DNA from: Cynocephalus volans
Lineage: Eukaryota; Chordata; Mammalia; Dermoptera; Cynocephalidae
Assembly (NCBI RefSeq): GCF_027409185.1
Contig: NC_084464.1
Span: 42,197,095 to 42,261,094 of the forward strand
DNA: 64,000 bases
Reading direction: 5' to 3'
This document shows, piece after piece, positions 47,901 to 59,600 of the stretch (position 1 is its first letter; every line of letters starts with the position of its first letter). Both the position numbers and the translations under genes were made by a program. Below the pieces are notes generated by a model, which did no database searches, was not told the origin of the DNA, and was given only the letters and a program-made list of their open reading frames with translations.

Positions 47901-48240
47901 ACATAAAACGAAAGGAGGAAAAATATGATCGTTTCAACAGAAATAAAAAGCATTTGATATAATTCAATTCCCATTCCTAATGAATACACTTAATTAGAAA
48001 TTGAATTTTCTTACCCTATAAAGAATATAGGGTAAGAAATCATATATACTACAAAGTCATACATCAAACATTGAATTTAACATACATAATAATTCTAGCT
48101 AAAAAACAGAAGCATCTCTTTAAAACTCAGGAGCAAGATAAAGATGCCATCATGGCTTCTATTCAACCCTGCACTGGCGGTCCTAGGTAATTAAATGAAA
48201 GAAAAATAAGAAGTAAATATTGAGATGAAAGAAACAAATC
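44940..48240 (+). repeat. Old L1-derived AT-rich DNA (fragments)
   Basis: AGGAATGCAAAATTGATTTA, TTTCAACAGAAATAAAAAGC and ATTTGATATAATTCAATTCC are decayed L1 ORF2 phrases on plus. A different old repeat (GTTATCTATCACTACATAAA, TTTCTGTGGGTCAGGAATC) sits at 46755-46975. No open frame of interest. Confidence 0.55.
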
Positions 48241-49080
48241 ACAGTTTCATCATTCAATCTGCTTTTATTCAAAAGTGCTCCTGATGCTTCCAGGAAGATT
48301 GTTCAGGAACCTTCAATGTCTCCTCTCCATCCAAGTCCATGAGCTGGGCTGGACACCAGCCCATCATTTCCACAAACCAAACACTCTGTCCAAACCATCT
48401 CTCCACTCCATTCTCTTCATCACACCCCTGAGAAGACAGCCTGAATCGTCACCATCTTACCTCACCATGTTTACTGTCAAGGGCTTTGAATTTAATGCAT
48501 ATATCACAGGACAGGCTTTAAGGATCTTCTCTCCCCCCACTCCTAAAAAAAGTTTATCTTGATACAGTCCCCTAGTTCCACCAACAGCCTCACCCCAGCA
48601 GCACAGCATTTCCCCCTTTCTCCACCTCCCCCCATCACCCGCAAGTAGGCTTGCTGTCACTGCCACTACTCAAAAGTAGTAATTAAGGTGAGTTTAAGGA
48701 GGGACTATAAAGATGTGTGTAGGGTTCAGGCAAACTAACAAAGAAAGGTGAAGCATTCCCAGGCTGGCAAGAGCAAATAGACTCCCAGCCCTGAAAAGGT
48801 GAGGCAGGGAGCAGTCTTGGAGCCTGGAGAGAGCTGCAGCTCCAACAGAGCTGTGGCCTAGGGTAGGGGAGGGCAGCCCAGGGGTGGAAGGGGAACAAAC
48901 ATCCAACCTCTCTCTACTCTCACCAGCTTATCTCCTGCAGGTGACACCAAATCAGAAGCCAGAGGGCAAGAGAGCCTGGATGACACATTCCACAGAAGTC
49001 ATCCCTGCAGGGCACAGGGCAAGGTGAAGAGTTTCCAGCGTGGCAAACAAACAATATCCAACACATCCCACAGCCCCTCC
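48240..49080. other. Intergenic DNA, nothing recognised
   Basis: Neither strand shows a gene, splice-bounded exon or clear repeat. Confidence 0.4.
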
Positions 49081-50610
49081 ACCTGATGCCCCAATTATTA
49101 GCACCCTTTCAGCCAAACTTTTTGAAAGAGTTGTTAATTACTCTCTCCACGTCAGCTTCCGTCCTCTCCACAGGCCATCTCCATGATCTCTCAGCAGCAT
49201 TTGACACAGTTGACCACTCCCTTCTTCAAACATCTTCTGTTGGGTTTCATTCCCCTGGTCCAGGCTTCTTGTTACCTAACTGGCTGCTGCTTCTGTTTCT
49301 TTTGCTTGCTCCTCCTCTGCCTGGCCTGCAGTGTTGGAGTGCCTGAGGCATCATTACGGACCCCACTCTAGTTTTGATCTTCACACTCACCCCATGGCTT
49401 TAAATGAAATATATATATACACATTTTTAAAATATATATATATATATATATATATGTGTATATATATTTTACTCTCAAATAAGTAGCATTGGCTCTAATC
49501 TGTTAAAGCCAATTGTCTGCTTGACTTCTCCACTTAGATGCTCAGTAGATATCTCAAACTTAACATGAGCAAAACAAGAACTCTTGACTTCTACCACCTC
49601 TGCTTCCAAACCTACCCCCCCCCCCAAATCCTTAATTTTCATTTTTGTGTCCCTGATCAAACCCAAAATTCAGGAGTTATCCACTTTTCTTCTGACCACC
49701 TCCAATCCGTTCATTCTAAACAGTAAGTCCTGTTGACTCTACACTCAAAACCTATTCCAAATATGTTCACCTCTCCATCCCTCACTACTATCACTTTAGT
49801 CAAAACCACTATTATCTGCCTTGGTTACCACAAAAGACTTGTCTCTGGATTCCCTGAGTCCTCTCTCCCCCTGCAATCATTTCTCCAAGCAGACCTTTTT
49901 TAAAGAAGTAATTATATTTTTCTTTATCCATTGCACTTATCTTCTAACATACTGTATATTTTGTACTTTCTATGTTTGTTTTTATTGTCTGTCTCTCCCT
50001 TCTAGAATGTAAGCTCCTTGAGGAAATGGACTTTTTTAAACTGATGCCTCCCAAGTGCCAAGAACAGTGCCTGGCGTGTAATAGGTGCTTGATATTTCCT
50101 GAATGAATTGAATCATTACTCCTCTGCTTATAATGCTTCAGAAGCTTAGAAGACAAAACAAAAGCAAAAAAACTCTTCTGCGTGGTCCACAAGGCCCCAC
50201 ATGATCCATCTCTGCTTACCTCTCCACCTTCATCTCTACTGCTCTCTGCCCTCCATAATCATATTCTAAGACTTGGTCTTTCTGAACCCAACTAGTCTGT
50301 CTTAGGACTTTACCATTCCCTCTGGCTGGTACGATCTTAGACCTTCCTTCTCACCATTCAGATGTCAGCTTTAATGCCATCTTCTCAGAGAACCTTTTTT
50401 TCTGATCACCCATTATAAAATAGACACTGGGTCACTATCTGTTCAGTTCCATTTTAGGTTTTTGAATAGTGCTAATTACTATTTTATTTATTTTAACTTA
50501 TTGCCTGTCACCCTCCACTAGAATATAAACACCATGAAAGCTGGGACTGTTAAGCACATTACTATTGTAACCTAGAAACATCCTGGCACATAATAGATAC
50601 TCAATAAATG
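49080..50610 (+). repeat. Fossil L2 LINE including reverse-transcriptase motif
   Basis: A short frame at 49180-49260 translates to LHDLSAAFDTVDHSLL, the conserved RT motif of CR1/L2 elements. Further on, AGTAGATATCTCAAACTTAA, CCCTGATCAAACCCAAAATT and the 3' end CTCAATAAATGAATTCA follow L2 order. A TA microsatellite (about 49410-49470) interrupts it. Frames are broken throughout. Confidence 0.8.
49410..49470. repeat. (TA)n microsatellite
   Basis: ATATATATAC, then a run of about 15 TA units, inside the L2 copy. Confidence 0.9.
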
Positions 50611-51490
50611 AATTCAGGAGATATATGAAGGCTGGAGATAATAGATATGAGAGAACAGAGAAAATGAAGTAGAAAAAATCATCAAAAAATAATTCAATCA
50701 ATTTCCGAGAACTGAAAGGTTATAAATTTCTAGAATGAAAAGACCAACTGAATTAATCAGCAGAATGGGGCAAAAAAATTCATACAAACGCACATCAAGA
50801 AATCTAAGAGAAATAACACAAATACAACCAAACTTCCAGTAAAAAAACAAAAAACAGGCCATATACAAAGGATCAGGAATCAGGGTGCCACAAGAATTCT
50901 CAACAGCAACAAGGGAAACTAGAAGGCAGTGGAGCAATACCTTTGACATTCTGAAGGAAAATTCTTTCTAACCAAGAATCCTATACCTAGTAAATCTAAT
51001 AAGAGTCAAGGTGAGATAAGATATTTCCAGATATGCAAGATTTTAAAAATTCAACTTCCATGCGCCATTTCTCAGAAAGCTACTGGATGTTTCACCAGAA
51101 TGAAGCACATTAAGACAAGGAAAAACACAGGATAAAGAAATAGAACCAATCCTGAACCCCCAGCATGAGGATGAAGGGAGGCCCAGGAAGCTGTGCACAA
51201 GTGGGGGAGCAACTATTCCAGATTCAAGGTCAGGAGGCCTCAGAAAAGATGCATCAAGCCAAAACTGGGACGAGCACCTGATCACTGAACATCTTGTGAT
51301 CTTTGGCAACTGGTGAAGAGTTGCGAGTTCAATTAGTAGTAAGAATGTAGGAAACGAAGCAAAAAGGGGTGGAAAGGCAATTAACTCCAGGGAAGACAAA
51401 GTTGTACGGGAAGAAAAAGTAATCATAGCCACATGCTATGTGTAATCAGGCCCAGCTACAAACAGTTTTTACAAATACACAATAATGAAC
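50610..51490 (+). repeat. Possible old L1 ORF1/5' fragment
   Basis: AAGAAATCTAAGAGAAATAA, ATTCTCAACAGCAACAAGGG, AACTAGAAGGCAGTGGAGCA and ACCAAGAATCCTATACC are phrases of old L1 internal sequence on plus. Confidence 0.5.
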
Positions 51491-51510
51491 ATACTGAATA
51501 CTTATTCGTT

Positions 51511-51606
51511 TGTGTCTGTTTTTGGTGACTGGCTGGTGCAGGGATTGAAACCCCCACCTTGCTGTTATCAGCACTATGCTCTAACCAACTGAGCTACCCA
51601 GCTAGA
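51511..51606 (-). mobile_element. tRNA-Ile-like SINE monomer
   Basis: TTTTTGGTGACTGGCTGGTG, TTGCTGTTATCAGCACTATG and CTAACCAACTGAGCTACCCA. GAATACTT repeats on both sides and may be the target-site duplication. Confidence 0.82.
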
Positions 51607-51609
51607 CAG

Positions 51610-53619
51610 AATACTTGCTTATCCAGTGACAGGACCACACTAAAGGGATGGGGATGGGTGGGAACAGTGTATGTTGTGGCAAGGGGCAAGAAGAGCAGAG
51701 TACTAAGATGGCAATTTAAAAAAAGCAGAAAGAGCAGACAAGAAATGGTTAAATAGTTGAATGTGTTATGAAGGAACATGAGACCTCTGTAGGTTATATT
51801 TCCTTTGGGGCAGTGCTTATTTTCCAAGGATTTGGGGTGTGCTGTACTGGATGTTGCCCTACTCAAGGAGAATCACCACATGCTGGGGCACCACTGCAGG
51901 GGAGGAAGAACAAGGTGGAACCTCAGTGGTGGATGGTCTGTGCCTCGTGGGAGGCTCTCCTTTGGGGACTTCCAGATATGACAGCACATGTGCAAACAGA
52001 AGACAGAAAGTCAAGTCACAAGGTTCTAGACACACAAGAAAAACCCTGAGCCACTGCTATCAATGGAACCTCCATAGCCAGACTGAGAAGGTCTAGTGAC
52101 ATTTGAGTTATAACTAAAAAAAACATATATATTATGTATCTCCAGGACATTCATTCAAGTCTTTATTGAGCACCTACTCTGTGCCCAGCACTGCACTAGG
52201 TGCTATGGAGAATCCAAGAGAAGTATATATAGGGTATCTGCCCTCCAGGAGCTTATAAAACTGGAGGCAGAAATAAGATGTACATGTGACTCAGGCAGTA
52301 TGTGAAATGTACAAAGTGGGTAACTCTGAGCCAACGCAGGGGCTAAGAGATCCAGGGTGGTTGGGAGCAGTCTCAGAGCAGGGGGAGGAGTTAACACTTG
52401 GACAAGCAGGGGACTGGAAGAGCACTTGCAATGGGGAAGGACAAAGACTAGGAGATCAATGTGGCTGGAGAGGGAGCCTGAGATATATGGTGGGCACTAC
52501 AGGTACCTGGACAAGAAGGCTACAACTCGGGGTGGGTCTGTGGGCAACAAGGAGACACTTTAATTGCTCTCTGACATGAAGACCGGGTGGGCTGTGTGGC
52601 CTCCTGCTGCCTTCCTTTCCTCCCCCTACACTGCCCTGTCTTCCCATCCCCACTCCCTCTCCTAGGAAAGTGGAACCTGGATAGTGAGTTGGGCCAGGGA
52701 CAGAAGCTCAATACCCTGCTGGGGAAACTGGTCAGAACTCCTGAGACAGAGGTTTTGCTCTACTGGATATTTGCCTTGGTGTTCTCAGACGCACTGATCA
52801 AGAGCAGGATGTTCTGGATTCTTTTAAAAACTCCCTTCACAAGGATCAATCCACAGAGACAATTTATTGATCAACGATCACAGCTGTTACCCCAAAGCCA
52901 CATGTATCTAGATCCTTCTCCCAAGACCACAGTTGGCTCCAAAGAGTCCCACCTCATTTGCTATGGAAACTGTGTATGCTCAGCCCTGGTTTCAGAGAAG
53001 CATGGACCCCACTCTGGGCCTCACAAGGAGATGGTCTCCACTGGCACGCCAGGTAGCTAACTGAAATGGCCTGGGAAGCCTCAGTGGATTTTCATTCAGT
53101 TTAATTTCAGCATTTTCATGTATGTTTAACTCTGAGTTGGGGTGGGGGTAGGTCTGTTTAAAATGCCAACAAAGGCAGCAGAGTGGATTTGGGCAGGGTG
53201 AACCTACAGGGGTTTAACAGCAGCAAAACGGTCTTAGGTGTAAACAACTGGTTGTTTCACCAGCTGGCAGAGGATGCCATACTGAGCAAGAAAATGTTGC
53301 CTTGGCTCCTTATTCAACAAAGATACAAAGCAGGGGCAAAGGCAGTGGTCAAAAAGGAGGAAAGGAGCCCTCATGGACTCCAACGCCAGAAGTTCCCACA
53401 GGAAGCCAGCAGGAGGTGGGAAAAGAGCCTAGTTAGGGCAACAGCACTGAGTGAGGTCTTAGGGGCCACAGAGATGGGAAAGTGGGTGGCAGTGAACATG
53501 GGGTCCCTCGTCTGCCCTGCTTCAGGTGCTGTGGCTGGGGACCCTCTCCCCAGTCAAGAGTCCTGGAATTCCAGAGAAGTGAAGCATCATGGGTGTGGGG
53601 CCAGGGCAGGCATCAGGGC
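51610..53619 (-). other. TRIM26 downstream region and probable 3'UTR
   Basis: No other gene is seen. On the minus strand AATAAA hexamers downstream of the TRIM26 stop occur near 52863 (about 0.75 kb after the stop) and 52158 (about 1.45 kb after it). The second sits in an L2-like tail (TTTATTGAGCACCTACTCTG, 52140-52300). Which is used cannot be told from sequence. Confidence 0.45.
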
Positions 53620-56600
53620 TCAGGGTCTCAGCAAGAGGCGTGTTCCTGGCCACTTTAACCACAGGAAGGGGACCAAGCGCCGGGTGAAGGTAGCAGTGAA
53701 GGTGTAGATGAGTTCCTGTGACTCTGCATTGGTAAAAGTCACAGTGCCCCCTTCATAATCCAAGGCGATGCCCACTCTCCGGGGCCGCAGCGCCGGGAAG
53801 AGCTCAGCCTCAGGGCTGGTGTTGGCCCAGATGCCTGAGGAGGAGAGGCGCAGTGCCCACACCCCATCCTCCGGCCGCAGGGAAAGGTCTCCCTTCCTCT
53901 TCACAGAGTCTCTGGCCACTCCCACCATGCAGCTTTCCAAAACTTCCTCCTCTTCTTCCTCCTCCTCCTCCTCTTCCTCTCCCAACGACTCCTCGTCCTC
54001 ATCTGTGTCCCAGTCGTCATATCCATCCCCATAGCCCGCCTCCTCATCCTCCTCTTCCTCCTCCCCCTCTTCCTCTTCATCCCCCTCATCTTCATCCTCA
54101 GACCAGCCCTCCCTCTCTACCTCCACCTCCCAGTAGACCTTGCCCCAGGTGAAGCCCTTGCTGCCTAGCACCCCCGGCTCACAGTCGAACTGCTGGGGGT
54201 GCAGGTAGGCACTCTTGTACAGGCTGGTGTAGGTCACACATTTCCAGTCCTCTGACAGCTGCAGGTACCCACTGGCCGACTGCGGGTCCAGGGTAACACT
54301 CACTGTGGGCACAAGGGAAGAAATAACAGTGTCACTGGTGAGCCGAGAGGGGGCCTCCAGTCTCCATGGTGTCCACACCGCACAGCCATTCACACCTTTG
54401 TCTATGTGCCCATAGTGATATGCAGTGCACAACCTGCGGGCAGGGCTAACAGGGAGCACACAGCAGGGACTAAGGCATAGAATGCCAGTGGCCTTAGGTT
54501 GCCCTTGCTGTTTGCTCTAAATACAGGAACCACGTGGTCAGGCAGATGAGAAGAAACTCAGCCAAAGGGAAAGGACTGGTGGCAGGGTCTGTGCTATATG
54601 GTTTGTCCCTGCCAAAACTCAGTTGAAATTTACTTGCCAATGTTAAGCATTGGGAGGTAGAGGCTTTAAGAGGTGATTAAGTCGATAAAACGGATTAACG
54701 TCTTTCTCACGAGACTCAATTAGTTCTCACAGGACTGGATCAGTGCTCACAAGAGCAGTTTGTTACACAGCGCCACGTGCCTTCTGCACACCCGCTTCCT
54801 CTTCTGCTCCTCCACCATGTTATGACACCCTTACCAGAAGCCAGCCAGATGTGGCTGCCTGACCTTGCTCTTCCCAGACTCAGAACCATGAGACAAAATA
54901 ATCTCTTTTCTTCATTAATTACTTCAGATAATAGCTTCAGATATTTTGTTATAGCAACAGAACACAGACAACCTATGAGGACAGAATAACAAAATATCTG
55001 GCAGAGAAGGGTCAGACTATCAAGTGGAGGCCTCTATTGCAGACTAAAGAGTAGTAGATTGATCAGAAAATGCAAGGAGGGAAAGAGCTTCAGGTTTACA
55101 GCTGGAAAATACTTCCTGTTACAAAAGAGAAAGGACTACCCAGGGGCAGAGGGAGCAGGAAGAATCTCTGGAGGGGTGTTTTCTTTATTTCAGGTAAATC
55201 TGGGAACAACCCTTTGGACACTCACCTGTCTTATATTCCAAGTCTCTCAGCAGCTTCCCTGAGGAGAAAAAAGGATAGCAATGACCCTCAAGCCCAGCAA
55301 ATATATGGGCCCATTTCTCACTTGGGCAGTGTTAATTTCATGACAGGGCTCCATCCCTGAGAACCCAAGAAGAAAAGAGACAACAACTAGGAGACCCTCA
55401 GAAGAGTGAGGTTAGTGAGGTTGGAGAATACGACAGTCGGGAGCTGGGTACCCTCCCTCTAGGTGAGGTCCCCTCTCCTGACTCCCACCCCAATGCTCTC
55501 TCCAATCCTGACCTTGGAATTCCCTCAGGCCTCGCTGTAGAGAGAGGAGTTTATCTGAGAATTCTCCGGTCCTTTTTTTAACCACCCGAGCGATGGGTTT
55601 CCCAATCCAGAACTTCTTCCGTGGATACCTGAGAAGACATAACCTGTTATTATTTAGCTCTTATTACCTTTGTTCGTACTTTTCTCTCAATCCCCGTGAC
55701 AATTATGAAGGGAGGAGGAAATGTATGATTATTCTCCCCAATCAAGAGACAGAAAAACAGGTGCCCAAAGGCACTAGCTAAGTAGGGCTTCAGACCTGCA
55801 GCTGACTCCACATCCAGAGAGCTGCTGTCTACTAAACTACGTTTCTCCCTCTCCACTCTGTCCCACCTCAAACAAGGATAGTGGATAGTGGGCCAAGGAG
55901 CTGAGATTACAGAGAACTTGCTCAGGTGGAGAGAAGTCTCCAGTTCTCATGGATGTGCTCCTGCTTCCCAAAAGGTCATCATGGGATGCGGGTACCTCTG
56001 GTACCATGTCACTCCCCATCAATTCAAATGGACCGTGGTGGAGGAAAAGAGAAGAGACACAGGCACAGAGAATGAAGTACACTGTGGAAAGGAAATGCTT
56101 TTACCTGTTTAGGAAGTCTCTGGTGTCCTGGAAGAGAAGAAAGCAAAATTATCAATGTGAATCAAATAAGATTTCATTCACATGTACCCAGAAGGTTCTA
56201 TATATTAGAGGCGGGGACACATCAGTGAACAAAACAAACGTTGTCCCTTCCTTATGGGGCTGACATTCCAGTGGGGACACTGGGTAAAACAACAACATGA
56301 ACAAAATAACCACAATGACAGAAGCAACCAGGGGTGGGGGGTGGGGGACAGGGGAGATATAACAGGGCCAACCTCTCTGAGGAGACACTTGAGCTGAGGT
56401 TTGAAGAATGAGAAAGCACTGGCCAGGTGAAGAGTGGTAAGAAGGTGAAATGGGAAAGGGCTTAGCAAAGGAGACAGCCAGCTCACGCAGGAGTGGATAT
56501 GCATGGTGAGGAATGTGAATTTTGTTCCATGTACAGTGGAAAGCCACCAAGGGGTTTCAGGTAGGGGAGTGATATACATGATCTGCTTCACATGTGGTTG

Positions 56601-59600
56601 AGATTGCTAAGTGTCCTCCAGGATCCATTCTCCTCTTCTTTCTTCTACTAATAGAACTCCTAGAGTTACAGCTGGGCAGATGGCCTCCTAGGAAAACTAC
56701 ACTTCCCAGATTCCCTGCAACCAGGTCTGGTCACATGACTAAGTTCCAGCCAATGAGATCTTAAAGAAAGCAATGACTACCATTTCTGGGTCCTGTCCTT
56801 TAAAAAAGAAAAGAAAATCACTTTCTACTTCCTCTTTTCTCCCTGGCTGAATTTTGGACATGGTGGTGGTGAGCCCAACTTTGACCACACAGCTGAGGAC
56901 AACATCCCTAGAAGTTGGTGGAACAACCAGTTGGAAGGAACCCAGCTCCCTGGACGGCCTCGAGGACAGCCCCCCTGACAGCTCTAGACCCTCCACTTCT
57001 GAATTGTGATTAAGACAGAAATAAACTCCTGTTTTATCTGAGCCACTGTACAGCAGTTAGCCAAACCCTAAGTGACCAATCACTTGGCTGCCTTGCTGAG
57101 AATGAGTAAGGGAGGCAATGTGAACTCAGGGAGGCCAGCCTGGAGCCTGCTGCTGTGGAGGGAGACAGAGATGGCCTGAACGCAGGCGGTGGCAAAGGAG
57201 ACAAAAAAGAGAGAAGCAGCATGTTCCAGGCATATTTTGGAGCCAGACTCAATCGGCACACTGGTCAAGGTGGTCAAGGACAGGCCATGGCTTAAGCAGG
57301 AGGGAACAGGGCGGTGCTGTCTGTGTGATGGGGGAAAACAGGTGGTGGGACATGTGAGTGGGAAGGGGGTTCTTCTGAGATGCTGCTTAGATTCCCTTCA
57401 GTAAGTCTAAAGCCTCCATAACACTCTGTATTAAATGATTTTTTGCCTTTCTTTTACTCATTCCACAAGTATTTATTAAGTGCTTCTCATGTACCAGGCT
57501 CTGGGACCTGGGATAGAGCAGTTAAAGAAAAAAAAAAAAAAAGAAGACACAAATCCCTACCCACCTCTACCCATATGGAGCTGACATTCTAGCAGGCGAC
57601 ACACAATCAGCAGAACAAACATATCCTACTGTGTCAGTAAGTGCTGCGTGCTAAAGAGAAGAGAGTAGAATAGAGTGAATTAGTGCAGTAGGGGCAGGCT
57701 GGCTTCCTTGTGGGTAAGATTTGGGAAACAAACGGAATCACCAAATTATGGCTGCTGACGACTGTTCAGAAAGTTGAGGAAAACCTGTAGGCTATGCTCC
57801 AGAGGAGGCAAGACAAGAAGTTAGAGTCATGTCCCGCACCCCCACTAGGAAGCAACTGCCCAGAGGCTGGTTGCTCTAAAAATCCCTCTAATCTGCCCCT
57901 CAAAACAAGCCCCAACAGCTTCAGAGGATGAGGCGACAAGGGGCAGTGTATGCTGACAGCTCTGCTGACAAATGTGGAGTAAAAGAGCAAAGGAACGGGG
58001 CAGCAGCTGGGGTGGGGACTAGGGACCAAGCAGACATGTGCTGTGACAGGTGAGTTGCTACAGTAGAAAGGGAGAATAATCCAGAAGAAAGAGGAGTCAT
58101 CTAAGGGGTAAAGGGTGTGAACAGCCCAGAGAGGATAGGACTGAGAGCCAGTGCAGGAGCTGGTGCTGCCAAGAGGGGCAGGAAGATGGGGGAGTCCAGG
58201 CTATAGCCACACATAGGGCCTCCAGAGGGAAGCAACCTGCCCGAGGTGCCTGGAGGACCTTTCTCACCCATGAGGTTCCTGGGCTGTTGTGAAACAAGCA
58301 ATCAGAGCAGAGCAGTGAGGCTGGGGCAATAAATCACAGCAATCTCCGGCATGGGACATGCCTGGTTATTAACAGAGAACATCAAGAAGATTCTTCACAG
58401 GTGTAGACAGTGACCATGGGTCTGGACAGTGAGAGAGGCAGAGGCACAGAGCTGCCACCTGGTCCTGCAAGGCCCACCCAGGGCTAACCTGGGGAGGATG
58501 CCAGTGTCTCTTTGGGCCTCTTCAACCTGAGTGCTCCGAGCCACTGCGGGCAGGGCCTCTGCTTTCAGGGCAACTCCTCTGGGTGGGTTAGGAAAAGTCA
58601 CCCCTCTAGGTAGACACAACTGGATCTCAGCCCCACAAGCACCCTTGGCTGCGTGCGTCTGTTCAGGCACAATTGCATATCCACCCCTGAAGGGAAGGAG
58701 AAGAGGGAAAGGGGTAAGGAGAGAGGCAGCAAGTGACCCCATCAAAGAGTCTGATGAGAGAAATCTCAGGGGACAAAATGACATCGAGGAAAGGAGGGGA
58801 CCAGAGAGATATTTTAGACAACAGGAGAGAAAAGAAGAAAAACCGGGGGGTCAGGATGTGTGGGCTTGATCTGTGACCCAATTCCTGACCTGCCCCACAG
58901 TCTGGGACAAAGCCCTTCCACTCTCAAACCTCAGTGACTTCGTCAGTAGAGGTTGGACTACAGAGTCTAAAAAGAGTCCATGCCAGTCCTCATTCTGTGC
59001 ATCTGAATCCACAATGGTGAGAGGCTGGCAGAGGCCACCTCTTTATGCGGCCTGTGCTGGCACATGCATTGGGGACACTTATGTTCTCTCCCCTCCTGGC
59101 CATTGATTTGTCCTGCCCTGGCCAGGAACCCCATTTTCATAGAGATCATGGTTCTGCTGCTGACAGACAGCCCAGCCACCCCAAACACTACATGTGGGGG
59201 AGACCATCAGAAACTCCTTTCCTGGCCAGTGAGGGTGGGAAGACAGAGCCCTCCACCCCTCCAAAGGCTGTGAGCCCTGTTCAGGGTGCCACTGTTAAGC
59301 CCTCCTTTGGCTACCTCCAACCAGAACATCTTTCTGCATCTCCAGAACCATAAAAAGCTTCCACCTGACAAGTGTCTACTAGTGACTTGTTAGAAGAGCT
59401 TATGATGGTACTGATGAGGATGGTAATTACAATATTAATAACCTTCTCTTTCATTTCTAATACATGTTTTTTTTAAAACATTTTTTATTGTAGAAAATTT
59501 ATTTTTTGTAGTGATACCATGCCACTTATTTTATGCTCCCATAACCCACAGAATAAGTAGAGGGTAAGATTACCACCCAAATATTTGAGAGAGAAAACTG

